DNA of 47,803 bases from Mycobacteriaceae bacterium (GTDB lineage: Bacteria; Actinomycetota; Actinomycetes; Mycobacteriales; Mycobacteriaceae): assembly GCA_028726465.1 (NCBI GenBank), contig JAQYQB010000016.1, positions 1 to 47,803 on the forward strand, given 5' to 3'. Below, piece after piece: positions 19,143 through 26,482 of this stretch. The notes under the pieces are model-generated. The model was not told the DNA's origin. It searched no databases and worked only from the letters and a program-made list of their open reading frames with translations. Position 1 is the first letter of the stretch, and each line of letters opens with the position of its first letter. Made by a program: the position numbers and the translations under genes.

Positions 19143-19817
19143 ATGTGTGGTCGTTTTGTCTTGTTCAGCGAGTCGTTGCTCGATTCCGTCGGTGCGCTGG
19201 CCGGAATCGAGGAAGTTTCCGCGCCGGCGGGCCTGCCGGGGCCGCGGTATAACATCGCGCCGACCCAGAAGGTGCCCGTGGTGCGCATCCAGGAGGCCTA
19301 CGCGCAGGTGGATCCGGGGCGCTGGGCCCTGCTGCCGCACTGGAAGAAGGACTTGGACGGCCCGCCGCTGTTTAACGCCCGCGCGGAGACGGTGCAGAAG
19401 AAGCCGTCGTTTCGCGACGCCTTCGCCGGCCGGGCCGGCTCCGGGCGCTGCCTCATCCCCATGGACGGCTACTACGAGTGGTACGACGACGGCAACGGCA
19501 AGATGCCCTACTACGTGTGGCTGGGCGAAGGGCAGATGATGTGGGCGGCCGGCCTGTGGGCCACGGGTCTGGACCAGCTCTCGGCGACCATCGTGACCAC
19601 CGCGGCCACCGAGGAGATGGCCTGGCTGCACGACCGCCTGCCGCGCTTTTTGGCGCCGGAGGAAATCCGGCAGTGGGTGGAGGGTAGCCCGGAAGAGGCC
19701 GCCGAGCTTTTGCACCCCAGCCCGGTCACCGGCTGGCAGGTGGACCAGGCGGCGAAGGAAGTGGGCAATATCCGCAACGATTACCCGGAACTTCTGCCCC
19801 AAGGGGCCGGGGCCTAG
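19143..19817 (+). CDS. SRAP domain protein (HMCES/YedK-type abasic-site protein)
   Basis: The 224-residue protein belongs to the SOS-response-associated peptidase family, which crosslinks to abasic sites in single-stranded DNA. The essential Cys2 (M-C-G-R-F) becomes the N terminus after Met removal and forms the thiazolidine bond. YNIAPTQ, FNARAETV, DGYYEWY (Glu) and the late LHDRLPRFL (His) complete the active site. Length and order fit the family. It appears to be expressed from a leaderless promoter shared with aroA. The short gap before sigH (39 bases) contains AAAGGAG for sigH and a TAGGAT box. Confidence 0.94.
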   Translation: MCGRFVLFSESLLDSVGALAGIEEVSAPAGLPGPRYNIAPTQKVPVVRIQEAYAQVDPGRWALLPHWKKDLDGPPLFNARAETVQKKPSFRDAFAGRAGSGRCLIPMDGYYEWYDDGNGKMPYYVWLGEGQMMWAAGLWATGLDQLSATIVTTAATEEMAWLHDRLPRFLAPEEIRQWVEGSPEEAAELLHPSPVTGWQVDQAAKEVGNIRNDYPELLPQGAGA

Positions 19818-19856
19818 GATGGTTATGGCAGAAAGCTCATTTAAAGGAGTACGTTA

Positions 19857-20444
19857 ATGGCGAAAGACCGGGCCGCCTCGTTCGAGGAACAGGCCATGCC
19901 GCTTCTGGATCAGCTCTACGGGGGAGCGATGCGCATGACGCGCAACCCGCAGGACGCCGAGGACCTGATCCAGGAGACCTACCTGAAGGCGTATAAGAAT
20001 TTCGATTCCTTCATGCAGGGCACCAACCTGAAGGCGTGGCTGTACCGGATCATGACCAACACGTACATCAACTCTTATCGCAAGGCGCAGCGCCGCCCCA
20101 CGCAGTCCTCGGCGGACGAGCTGACCGACTTCCAGCTGTACACGACCTCCGGGCACGACTCGACGGGCCTGGAGTCCGCGGAGGTCGCCGCGCTCAAGGC
20201 CATGCCGGATACCACGATTTCGGAGGCGATGAACGACCTGCCGGAGGACTACCGCATGGTGGTCTACTACTCCGACGTGGTGGGGCTGGCCTACAAGGAA
20301 GTCGCGGAAGTGATGGATATCCCCTTAGGGACGGTCATGTCGCGGCTGCACCGGGGAAGAAAACTGCTGCGAAAAGCGTTGAAGGATGTAGCACGTGAGC
20401 ACGGCATCGGGCTAAACCACCCAGATATGGAGGCAGACAAGTGA
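19857..20444 (+). CDS. sigH: ECF sigma factor SigH (SigR-type, disulfide/heat stress)
   Basis: The 195-residue group 4 sigma factor directs thioredoxin, chaperone and protease genes during oxidative and heat stress. Region 2 (about 10-75, with [18 protein letters not shown] and [16 protein letters not shown]) binds the -10 and core polymerase. Region 4 (about 125-185, [17 protein letters not shown] then [16 protein letters not shown]) reads the GGAA-type -35. The start is supported by AAAGGAG. The gene overlaps rshA by four bases, giving stoichiometric translation of sigma and anti-sigma factor. Its neighbours rshA, bL37 and whcE match other mycolata. Confidence 0.95.
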   Translation: MAKDRAASFEEQAMPLLDQLYGGAMRMTRNPQDAEDLIQETYLKAYKNFDSFMQGTNLKAWLYRIMTNTYINSYRKAQRRPTQSSADELTDFQLYTTSGHDSTGLESAEVAALKAMPDTTISEAMNDLPEDYRMVVYYSDVVGLAYKEVAEVMDIPLGTVMSRLHRGRKLLRKALKDVAREHGIGLNHPDMEADK

Positions 20445-20707
20445 GCAACTGCAACCACCGCGGGGCTTGTAACTGCTCTTCGCAGGAGATAGAGGCACTG
20501 CTGTGCCAGCTGCTGGACGAGTCGCTGAGCCCGCAGCAGCGCGCGGCCGTGCAGGCGCGCATCGCCGAGTGCAACGTGTGCATGGAGCGCCTGGAGACCG
20601 AGCAGATCGTGCGCCGGCTGGTGCGCACCTGCGACAAGGCCACCCACGCCCCAGAGACCTTGCGGCAGCGGATCACCGTCCAGATCCGCTCCATCCGCTA
20701 CCAGTAA
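20441..20707 (+). CDS. rshA: RshA, zinc-type anti-sigma factor of SigH
   Basis: An 88-residue redox switch that holds SigH until thiols are oxidised. The GTG start lies inside the sigH stop (GTGA). A Cys/His-rich N terminus ([13 protein letters not shown]) and the CNVC pair at the end of the second helix would bind zinc. In the usual ZAS motif H-x3-C-x2-C a His stands four residues before the first Cys; here that position is Arg. The missing ligand may be replaced by the N-terminal cysteines or His, or zinc binding may differ. The tail (residues 60-88) is basic. Paired terminator hairpins follow. Confidence 0.92.
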   Translation: MSNCNHRGACNCSSQEIEALLCQLLDESLSPQQRAAVQARIAECNVCMERLETEQIVRRLVRTCDKATHAPETLRQRITVQIRSIRYQ

Positions 20708-20715
20708 ATAACAAA

Positions 20716-20765
20716 GCCTCCCCGCGCCGGCGCTGTCCGCGTCTCGGTGCGCCGGCGGGGGAGGC
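20716..20765 (-). terminator. Long hairpin, terminator for the leftward bL37 transcript
   Basis: GCCTCCCCGCGCCGGCGC (20716-20733) pairs almost perfectly with the arm ending at 20765. Reading leftward the stem is followed by TTTGTTATTT, so it best fits termination of the minus-strand bL37 transcript. It would also slow plus-strand transcription after rshA. Confidence 0.6.
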
Positions 20766-20778
20766 CAAGAGACAACAA

Positions 20779-20842
20779 GCCCGCCGCGACGGGGCCTAAC
20801 GCTTGGAGGCGTTATCCCCGCTGCGGCGGGCTCGGTGTTTTT
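20779..20842 (+). terminator. Terminator of sigH-rshA
   Basis: An extended stem, GCCCGCCGC with GCGGCGGGC outside and GGGG/CCCC plus TAACGC/GCGTTA inside, is followed by a GTTTTTA tract at 20837-20843. Together with the leftward hairpin it insulates the convergent sigH-rshA and bL37 transcripts. Confidence 0.75.
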
Positions 20843-20850
20843 AGCTGTGA

Positions 20851-20925
20851 TTATGCGTTAGGACGCTTGCCGCGGTTAGCGGACTTCTTCCGGCGATCCT
20901 TACGCTTACGGCCACGCTTGCTCAT
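20851..20925 (-). CDS. Ribosomal protein bL37, 24 residues
   Basis: A very short gene with AAAGGAG well placed upstream of the ATG at 20925. The product has 24 residues, begins MSKRGRKRKDRRKK and ends NRGKRPNA. It is almost entirely basic, the signature of the actinobacterial large-subunit protein bL37 seen in mycobacterial ribosome structures and encoded beside sigH and whiB1. It binds ribosomal RNA through its Arg/Lys side chains. Its size makes it easy to miss in annotation. A terminator follows on its strand. A promoter is expected between 20926 and 21009; only weak boxes (TACAGT, TATTAC) are seen there. Confidence 0.9.
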   Translation of the reverse strand: MSKRGRKRKDRRKKSANRGKRPNA

Positions 20926-21009
20926 GGTGGTACTCCTTTGCAGAGAGCGGTTAGATGAACTGGTAATAACTGTAGCGGCAGGCAACGCCGGGGGCGAAAT
21001 TGCCCTACC

Positions 21010-21270
21010 TTAGGCGGAGACGCGGGCGCGTCCGCGGCCGCGGTTGCGGCGGCGCTTCAGGGCGCGGCGCTCCTCCTCGGACAGGCCGCCCCAGACGCCG
21101 GCGTCCTGGCCGGACTCCAGGGCCCACTTCAGGCACTGGGAGGAAACGGGGCAGCGGTTGCAGACCAGCTTGGCCTTGGCGATCTGGGTGAGGGCGGGGC
21201 CGGAGTTACCGACCGGGAAGAACAGCTCGGGGTCCTCGTCGCGGCAAATTGCTTCGTGGCGCCAATCCAT
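21010..21270 (-). CDS. whcE: WhiB-family iron-sulfur regulator WhcE (WhiB1 orthologue)
   Basis: This 86-residue transcription regulator has the four cluster-binding cysteines Cys9, Cys37, Cys40 and Cys46 (C-x27-C-x2-C-x5-C), then GVWGGLS (the GVWGG turn that contacts region 4 of the primary sigma factor) and a basic DNA-binding tail (RRALKRRRNRGRGRAR). Near-identity to the WhiB1 signature MDWRHEAICRDEDPELFFP, as I remember it, supports orthology. In C. glutamicum whcE works in the oxidative and heat response under SigH. TTAGGAGA eight bases before the ATG is the ribosome binding site, and a SigH-like promoter precedes it. Confidence 0.95.
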   Translation of the reverse strand: MDWRHEAICRDEDPELFFPVGNSGPALTQIAKAKLVCNRCPVSSQCLKWALESGQDAGVWGGLSEEERRALKRRRNRGRGRARVSA

Positions 21271-21305
21271 GATTGATATCTCCTAACAAATTTTCGACAG
21301 CGTTT

Positions 21306-21331
21306 AACACCGGTACTTGGAACCGAATTCG
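21306..21331 (-). promoter_or_regulatory. SigH-like promoter of whcE
   Basis: Reading leftward, CGAAT (21331-21327) and GTT (21308-21306, within GTTAAA) are 18 bases apart, close to the SigH pattern GGAAT-N17-19-GTT with one -35 mismatch. Initiation near 21298 would leave a ~28-base leader that contains the ribosome binding site. Known SigH control of whcE in C. glutamicum supports this reading. Confidence 0.5.
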
Positions 21332-21521
21332 GGAGCAACCAAAAATGGCGCACCGAAAATCAGAGCCAAGCCCTAATGTCATGGGGTTTGCGTGCCAGGA
21401 CCGGTCTGCAACGCGGGGTGTCTGGTCTCGAGGTCAGTCCTCCGCTTGCCGCCATGGTTTACCTGGCGTTCACTCTGCGTTGGCGCAGAGTTTGGAGCTG
21501 GTTAAGCAGCTCGTCTTTTTT
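21332..21521 (+). ncRNA. Candidate small RNA ending at an orphan terminator
   Basis: No plus-strand gene can explain the strong terminator at 21473-21521, because rshA is already terminated at 20842 and both genes between are on the other strand. The stretch before it has no credible coding frame. A transcript starting somewhere in 21300-21400 would overlap the whcE promoter region in antisense. I cannot define its 5' end: a TAATGT box near 21374 is the best of several poor candidates. Low-confidence proposal. Confidence 0.3.
21473..21521 (+). terminator. Tandem-hairpin terminator without an upstream gene
   Basis: Two perfect hairpins stand in series, CTCTGCG-TTGG-CGCAGAG (21473-21490) and GAGCTG-GTTAAG-CAGCTC (21495-21512), followed by GTCTTTTTT. 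The T run lies only on the plus strand. The remaining gap to 21872 holds AT-richer sequence, a partial iron-box-like palindrome near 21700 and a small GC hairpin, but no gene. Confidence 0.7.
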
Positions 21522-21859
21522 GCTACCTGAAGATAATGACACGTTTACAAAGACTTCGCTAGGGTTAAAGGCTAAATTGTGGCCAACATCACCGAATTAT
21601 ATGTCGGTGGCTTGGGGAGCTTCTGCCGAATTTCAGGCAGCTGACAGGTAGTGGTAGCGCGCTGGCCTGCGCGGACAGTTTTTGTCTGCTAAATACCTAA
21701 GGTATGCCTAGGTCAAATCCGGATCGGCGGACCACACCCGAGCGCGGTGGACCGGGCGCCCGCTCAGTGCCCTAGACAACGCGGTTAACATTACGGCGGG
21801 TAAACGGGCCGTGCGGCGCCCAGCGCGACGGTGAGTGGAGGCGCGCGGGCGGGAAAACG

Positions 21860-21865
21860 TAGACT
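21860..21865 (+). promoter_or_regulatory. -10 box for a leaderless membrane-protein mRNA
   Basis: TAGACT ends seven bases before the GTG at 21873, so transcription should begin at or beside the start codon. No ribosome binding site is present. This spacing decides the choice of start. Confidence 0.55.
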
Positions 21866-21872
21866 AAGCTCC

Positions 21873-22346
21873 GTGAGCTCTAAGAAATCGACATCCGTTG
21901 CTTCTGCCGCCCGCAACTCGGTAGGCCGCGCCGGCGGTCTGGGTGCCCCGGCCACGGTCCGCCTGGGCGCGGGGATCGGCATCGTCCAGTCCATCGCCGT
22001 CATCATCTTCGGCATCTTTTTGATCGTGCACGAAGTCACCCACCCGGAAAACCCGTCGCTGGTCTCCGAGACCGCCGCGACCGACTACCTGGGCCTGGGC
22101 ACCGCGATCTTCATCTTCATCGTCTTCGGCTTCGTTATCGTGGGCGCTATCGCCATGACCCGCGGCCGCCGGTGGGGGCGTGGCGCGGTGCTGCTGGTGC
22201 AGTTCATCCTGGCCGCCAGCTCCTTCCAGATGTTTTCCGGCGGGGCCATCGCCCTCGGCATCGCCACGCTGGTCGCCGCCCTGGCGGGCATCTACCTGCT
22301 GATGGTCAACCCCATCTCGCAGGAATGGTTCCAGCAGAACTTCTAA
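21873..22346 (+). CDS. Small integral membrane protein, unknown function
   Basis: The 157-residue protein from GTG 21873 has a polar N terminus (~30 residues, Ser/Arg-rich) and four hydrophobic helices at about 33-52, 69-90, 105-120 and 124-142. No catalytic or transport motif is seen. A longer frame from 21831 is possible but lies upstream of the -10 box and is rejected. Its 3' end overlaps the end of the convergent Rv3212-type gene by four bases. A membrane hypothetical occupies this place after whcE in other corynebacteria, as far as I recall. Function unknown. Confidence 0.78.
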   Translation: MSSKKSTSVASAARNSVGRAGGLGAPATVRLGAGIGIVQSIAVIIFGIFLIVHEVTHPENPSLVSETAATDYLGLGTAIFIFIVFGFVIVGAIAMTRGRRWGRGAVLLVQFILAASSFQMFSGGAIALGIATLVAALAGIYLLMVNPISQEWFQQNF

Positions 22347-23596
22347 GCCGGCGCGGCCTGCAGGGCCACGAGCTGCCCGCCGCGGGCCTCGACCAGGTTG
22401 GTGCCGGCGACGGTCAGGTGGACCGGGCCGCGGTAGGAGCCGCGGTCGACCGGCACGGTGCGCTCCGTCTGGCCGGTCTTCCAGTCGTAGACGGCTATGC
22501 CGTCTGCGGTGGGCACTAGCAGGCGGTCGCCGATGGCGGTCCCGGTGCCGAGCGCGCCGTCGATGACCCGGGTGACCTTGAGCTCGTTGGGGCTGAAAAG
22601 GTACAGGCGGGCGCCGTCGAACCAGGTCATGTGGTGCGGCAGGTCCGCGGTGGCGGGCTGAAACAGCGTGGGGGACTCGCTCACCGCCGGCGAGGAGGGC
22701 ACTGCCTGCCGGTGCGTGACGGTGCCGTCGTCGCTCAAGGAAATAAGCTCGGGGGTCTCACCTTCCGCGTAGACGGTGGCCGCGGACTGGCCGACGGCGA
22801 CCAGCCGGGCAGAGGCGGCCTCGACCTCGGCGGTGGCGGAAACGTCCGGCTCGCGGGAATCCTCCGGCTCCGTGGTCTGGAAGCGCAGGAAGTCGCGGTT
22901 GGCGGCGTCCGGGCAGGTCTCCGAGACGACGAGTAGCTCGGTGCGGGTCAGCGCCGAGTTGATAGTGCACTCCGGGTGCGGCTGCGTGTTGGCCTCCTGC
23001 GGGGCGGGGATCTCGCCGTACTCCACCGTGCGCACCATGTCGGAGCGCCACAGCTCGACGCGGTCGGTGGAGGCGGTGCCCACCCGGTCGTTGGAGGCCA
23101 CCGGCACGGTCTCCTCCGAGTTCAGCGCGCTGCGGGTGTCCGAGTACTGGCCCGTGGTGGCATCGATAGCCACGGTGTCACCGCAACCGACCGAGGTGCG
23201 ATAGGTAGCCACCACCTTGTCCCAGGCGGTGGCCAGGCTGCACAGCGGGGCATCGGTGCGGGTATAGGACCAGACGTCGTGGCCGTCGGCATCGACGGCG
23301 CGGACGGTGTCCCCGTCGGCGGCGATGATCAGCCCGTTGGTGGCGATGGGCTGGACCCCGGCCGAGGTCCGCGGGGCAGCGCCGTTGGCCAGCTCGAAGG
23401 CTGGGGTTAGCTGCGCGGGGATCTCCGCCAGCGTGGCGGGCAGTTCCGGGACCGCCTCGTCGGCCGGCTGCAGATCCGCGGCCCGCAGGGAGCCGGAAAA
23501 ATAGGCGCCGACCACGGCGACGACGCAGACCACCGCGATGACCGCGGTAAGCACCCAGTCGCGGCGGGAAGCGCGCAGCACTACCGCGCGGCTCAT
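22343..23596 (-). CDS. Membrane-anchored beta-propeller-like protein (Rv3212 family)
   Basis: A 417-residue protein with one N-terminal transmembrane helix (about 12-34, WVLTAVIAVVCVVAVVGAYF) and a large extracytoplasmic part. It contains repeated beta-blade-like segments such as LIIAADGDTVRAVDADGHDVWSYTR, split by loops, and IAVYDWKTGQTERTV, as in PQQ-type propellers. Four cysteines in the domain could form disulfides. The position next to an RhlE-like helicase matches the mycobacterial Rv3211-Rv3212 pair. The start overlaps the helicase stop by four bases (ATGA), so the two genes are translationally coupled. Function not established; a binding or scaffold role at the envelope is an inference. 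Confidence 0.8.
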   Translation of the reverse strand: MSRAVVLRASRRDWVLTAVIAVVCVVAVVGAYFSGSLRAADLQPADEAVPELPATLAEIPAQLTPAFELANGAAPRTSAGVQPIATNGLIIAADGDTVRAVDADGHDVWSYTRTDAPLCSLATAWDKVVATYRTSVGCGDTVAIDATTGQYSDTRSALNSEETVPVASNDRVGTASTDRVELWRSDMVRTVEYGEIPAPQEANTQPHPECTINSALTRTELLVVSETCPDAANRDFLRFQTTEPEDSREPDVSATAEVEAASARLVAVGQSAATVYAEGETPELISLSDDGTVTHRQAVPSSPAVSESPTLFQPATADLPHHMTWFDGARLYLFSPNELKVTRVIDGALGTGTAIGDRLLVPTADGIAVYDWKTGQTERTVPVDRGSYRGPVHLTVAGTNLVEARGGQLVALQAAPA

Positions 23597-24939
23597 CGCT
23601 TCCGGCCCCGGCCTCGGGCATGAGTCCGCGGGCGGCGCGGGCGTCCGGAGCCGCGCTCACGCCCGGGGCGCTTGCGGTCCCCGCCCACCACGGCGCGGGC
23701 CGGGCCGACCGACTCGCCGGCCTCGGCGGGAAAGTCCAGGGCCTCGGCCAGCTCCGGGGAGGTGCTAAACCAGGTGGGCAGGTCGTGCTGGCCGAGATCT
23801 AGCTCGGCATCGATAGCCTCCCACTTGGCCTGCTCGTCGTAGCCGACCAGGGTGACGGCGGTGCCGGTGTGGCCGGCGCGCCCGGTGCGGCCGATGCGGT
23901 GGACAAACGTCTGCGGATCGTCCGGGACCTGGTAGTTGATGACGTGGGTGACGTCGTCGATGTCGATGCCGCGTGCGGCCACGTCCGTGGCCACCAGCGT
24001 CGAGACCGCGCCGGAGCGGAAGGCTTCCAGGGAGCGCTCGCGGGCGGCCTGGCCCATGTCCCCGTGCACGGCGGCCACGGCGAAGCCGCGCTGGGCCAGG
24101 TCCTCGGCCACCTGGGCGGCCGAGCGCTTGGTGCGGGTAAAGATGATGGTCCGGCCCCGCCCGCGGGCCTGTAAGGCGCGGGAGAGCACGGCCAGCTTGT
24201 CCATGCGGTGGGCCAGGAAGCTGATCTTCTTCGTCGAGGCGTGGGTCTGGTCGGCCTCGCCGGACTCGGCGCGGATGTGCACCGGCTTGTCCATGAAGCC
24301 GCGGGCCAGCGACAAGATGGCGCCCGGCATGGTGGCCGAGAACAACATCGTCTGCTGCAGGCTGCCGGCCACCGCGGCGGCGAGCTTTTCGATATCGGGC
24401 AAAAACCCCAGGTCCAGCATCTCGTCGGCCTCGTCCAGGACCAGGATGGCCACCGCGTCCAAGCGCAGGTGGTGCTGGGAGTGCAGATCCAGCAGGCGGC
24501 CCGGGGTGCCGACCACGACGTCCGCGCCGCGTTCCAGCTCGGCGATCTGCTCGGCATAGGGCCGCCCGCCGAAGACGGTGACTACGCGCACCGGCAGGTT
24601 GGCCGCCGCCGCCCGCAGATCCTCGCCGACCTGCTGGGCCAACTCGCGGGTGGGGACTACGACCAGGGCGTGCGGGGTGCCGTCGCACTCCGGCAGGGCC
24701 GCGTCGTCGAAGACCCGGTCGAGTAGAGGAACCCCGAAGCCTAAGGTCTTGCCCATCCCGGTGCGCGCCTGGCCGATGATGTCGGCGCCCTTGAGCGCCA
24801 GCGGCAGCGCGAGCTCCTGGATGGCGAAGGTGCGGGTAATACCCTGGGCGGCCAGGGCATCGCAGATCTCGGCGGCCACACCTAGGCGAGAAAACGTCGG
24901 GGTCGGCGGTACGGTGGAAGGCGTTTGCGAGTCAGACAC
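23593..24939 (-). CDS. DEAD-box RNA helicase, RhlE-like
   Basis: A 448-residue ATP-dependent RNA helicase. Motifs in order are the Q motif (TRTFAIQ), motif I ARTGMGKT (the common G-S-G-K-T reads G-M-G-K-T), Ia PTRELAQQ, Ib TPGRLLD, II DEAD in VLDEADEMLD, III SAT, IV/V IIFTRTKRSAAQ and VATDVAARGIDI, and VI HRIGRTGRAG. A basic C-terminal tail rich in Arg-Gly (residues ~415-448) probably binds RNA. It starts at GTG 24939, only six bases after a TAGTAT box, so its message is likely leaderless. It may take part in RNA decay or ribosome assembly. Confidence 0.93.
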   Translation of the reverse strand: MSDSQTPSTVPPTPTFSRLGVAAEICDALAAQGITRTFAIQELALPLALKGADIIGQARTGMGKTLGFGVPLLDRVFDDAALPECDGTPHALVVVPTRELAQQVGEDLRAAAANLPVRVVTVFGGRPYAEQIAELERGADVVVGTPGRLLDLHSQHHLRLDAVAILVLDEADEMLDLGFLPDIEKLAAAVAGSLQQTMLFSATMPGAILSLARGFMDKPVHIRAESGEADQTHASTKKISFLAHRMDKLAVLSRALQARGRGRTIIFTRTKRSAAQVAEDLAQRGFAVAAVHGDMGQAARERSLEAFRSGAVSTLVATDVAARGIDIDDVTHVINYQVPDDPQTFVHRIGRTGRAGHTGTAVTLVGYDEQAKWEAIDAELDLGQHDLPTWFSTSPELAEALDFPAEAGESVGPARAVVGGDRKRPGRERGSGRPRRPRTHARGRGRKR

Positions 24940-24945
24940 ACCTCG

Positions 24946-24968
24946 ATACTAACCGTCACGGTTATAGT
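24946..24968. promoter_or_regulatory. Divergent promoter with 13-bp palindrome
   Basis: The perfect inverted repeat AACCGTCACGGTT (24951-24963) sits between TAGTAT (minus, 24951-24946, for the helicase) and TATAGT (plus, 24963-24968, for DUF3107). It touches both -10 boxes, an ideal place for an operator that silences both directions. The regulator is unknown. Confidence 0.45.
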
Positions 24969-25013
24969 GGGGGCCATTAGATTGTTTGGCTTCGCGCTCA
25001 GACAACAGGAATT

Positions 25014-25031
25014 GGCGCACCGCGGTGCGCC
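25014..25031. repeat. 18-bp perfect palindrome in the DUF3107 leader
   Basis: GGCGCACCGCGGTGCGCC is fully self-complementary. In RNA it could form a hairpin about 40 bases before the DUF3107 start; in DNA it could be a dimeric operator. No T tract follows. Confidence 0.5.
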
Positions 25032-25069
25032 GCAGACGAAGAAGACGCAGAAAGGCGGGTTTTCACCCC

Positions 25070-25294
25070 ATGGATATCAAGTTTGGTTTCGCGGATACGG
25101 CCCGGGAACTGGTCATCAACGCCGAAGGCACCCAGGACGAGCTGGCCCAGCGCATCAACGCCGCCCTGGCGGACAACTCCACCTTGGAGCTGGCCGACGA
25201 GAAGGGCCGCAAGTACCTGGTGCGCACCGATCGCGTCGTCTACGTCGAGATCGGCGCGGTTAAGCCGCACGCCGTCGGCTTCGCCGGCGCCTAG
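25070..25294 (+). CDS. DUF3107 family protein
   Basis: A 74-residue protein that starts MDIKFGFADTARELV. It is the short alpha/beta DUF3107 family universal in actinobacteria (Rv3208A-type), function unknown. ATG 25070 is preferred over the upstream in-frame TTG 24986, which would add an Arg-rich 28-residue extension not typical of the family; AAAGGCGGG precedes the ATG at a slightly long distance. The TATAGT promoter upstream implies a leader of about 95 bases, which contains the 18-bp palindrome. Confidence 0.85.
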   Translation: MDIKFGFADTARELVINAEGTQDELAQRINAALADNSTLELADEKGRKYLVRTDRVVYVEIGAVKPHAVGFAGA

Positions 25295-25360
25295 TTTTCC
25301 CACCGCTGCCCGGGGCCTTCGGCCCGGCCGCCCGCTTGCGGCGCGCCGGCGGGCACCGGG

Positions 25361-25366
25361 TAACCT
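25361..25366 (+). promoter_or_regulatory. Possible -10 for a leaderless DUF3152 mRNA
   Basis: TAACCT ends eight bases before ATG 25375 and no ribosome binding site is present. The match to the -10 consensus is moderate, so the call is weaker than for the other leaderless cases. Confidence 0.35.
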
Positions 25367-25374
25367 TAAGGGCC

Positions 25375-26430
25375 ATGGAGAACTCGGAATTTCCACAACC
25401 CCGGCACCACCGCCGCGCCGAGCCGCGCGGTGAGAACGACCAGCGCAGCTGGGCCGGGGATTCCAGCCTGTCCGAACCCGCCCGCCACGGCGCCGAGGAC
25501 AGCAGCCGGGGCGCCGGCGGGGCGGTGCGCCGCTTCGCCGCGGACTACGGCTGGTGGCGCGTGGTGGCCATCCCGGTCCTGGCGATCATCACCGTCTGGG
25601 TGCTCATCGACATCTTCACCGGCCCCAGCGAGGAGGCCGGCTCCCCGCGCGCCCAGGAGCAGGACAGCGCCACGGCCGGCCATGACGCCACGGCCGTCGG
25701 CCCCGACCCGGCGGATGCCGGCGACGTCCAAGGCGCTATCGACCAGCTGCCGCCGGGCGGCGAATTCACCCGCGCCGGCGACAAGACCTACCGCGAGGTC
25801 GGCACGCCAGGCCTCGACGTCGGGGAGGGCGAGGTGCGCACCGTGCGCTACTCGGTGGAGATCGAAAACGGCATTGACACCTCCAGCTACGGCGGCGACG
25901 CCGCCTTCGCCAGCATGGTGGACGCCACCCTGTCCGACCCGCGCGGCTGGACCAACGACCCGGCCTTCAAATTCGTCCACGTGGGCGCCGACGAGGACCC
26001 GGACACCCGCTTCCAGCTGACCTCCCTGGAGACCACCGCGGAGCTCTGCGGCGCGCAGCTGGGCATGGAGACCTCCTGCCACACCACGATCACCGGGGAC
26101 TCGACCGTGGTGGTCAACGAGTCGCGCTGGGTACGCGGCTCCCGCGCCTTCGAGGGCGACGTGGGCAACTACCGCCAGTACCTCATCAACCACGAGTTCG
26201 GCCACGCCATCGGCTACGCCGAGCACCAGGCCTGCGGCGGCGAGGGCAAGCTGGCGCCGGTGATGATGCAGCAGACCATCTCGCTCAACAACAAGGCCCT
26301 GCACGCCGAGGCCCCGGACGAGGTCTACCCGGACGAGGACGTCACCTGCGAGCCCAACCCGTGGCCCTACCCGGTCCCGGGGGTGGAAGACCCCCACGAC
26401 CCGGGCCACGGCAAGGCCCGTAACGACTAA
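25375..26430 (+). CDS. DUF3152 protein with metzincin-type zinc motif
   Basis: A 351-residue membrane-anchored protein: a polar cytoplasmic N terminus (~60 residues), one transmembrane helix (about 65-85, VVAIPVLAIITVWVLIDIF) and an extracytoplasmic domain. The latter contains HEFGHAIGYAEH, an exact HExxHxxGxxH zinc-protease motif, preceded by VVVNESRWVRGS; family members are catalogued as DUF3152 (Rv3207c-type). Two or more Cys pairs may form disulfides. Proteolytic activity has not been shown for the family to my knowledge. The ATG is chosen over GTG 25336 by promoter spacing. The TIGR02569 gene follows. Confidence 0.85.
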   Translation: MENSEFPQPRHHRRAEPRGENDQRSWAGDSSLSEPARHGAEDSSRGAGGAVRRFAADYGWWRVVAIPVLAIITVWVLIDIFTGPSEEAGSPRAQEQDSATAGHDATAVGPDPADAGDVQGAIDQLPPGGEFTRAGDKTYREVGTPGLDVGEGEVRTVRYSVEIENGIDTSSYGGDAAFASMVDATLSDPRGWTNDPAFKFVHVGADEDPDTRFQLTSLETTAELCGAQLGMETSCHTTITGDSTVVVNESRWVRGSRAFEGDVGNYRQYLINHEFGHAIGYAEHQACGGEGKLAPVMMQQTISLNNKALHAEAPDEVYPDEDVTCEPNPWPYPVPGVEDPHDPGHGKARND

Positions 26431-26482
26431 ACACCTCAACTAGAGACGTAACCCCAACCCGAACCGAGTGAAGGAGCCGGAC

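Noticed and set aside
21694-21714. DtxR iron-box-like sequence
   Set aside because: Only the core AGGTATGCCTA resembles the 19-bp box; the right half does not fit and no gene start lies close.
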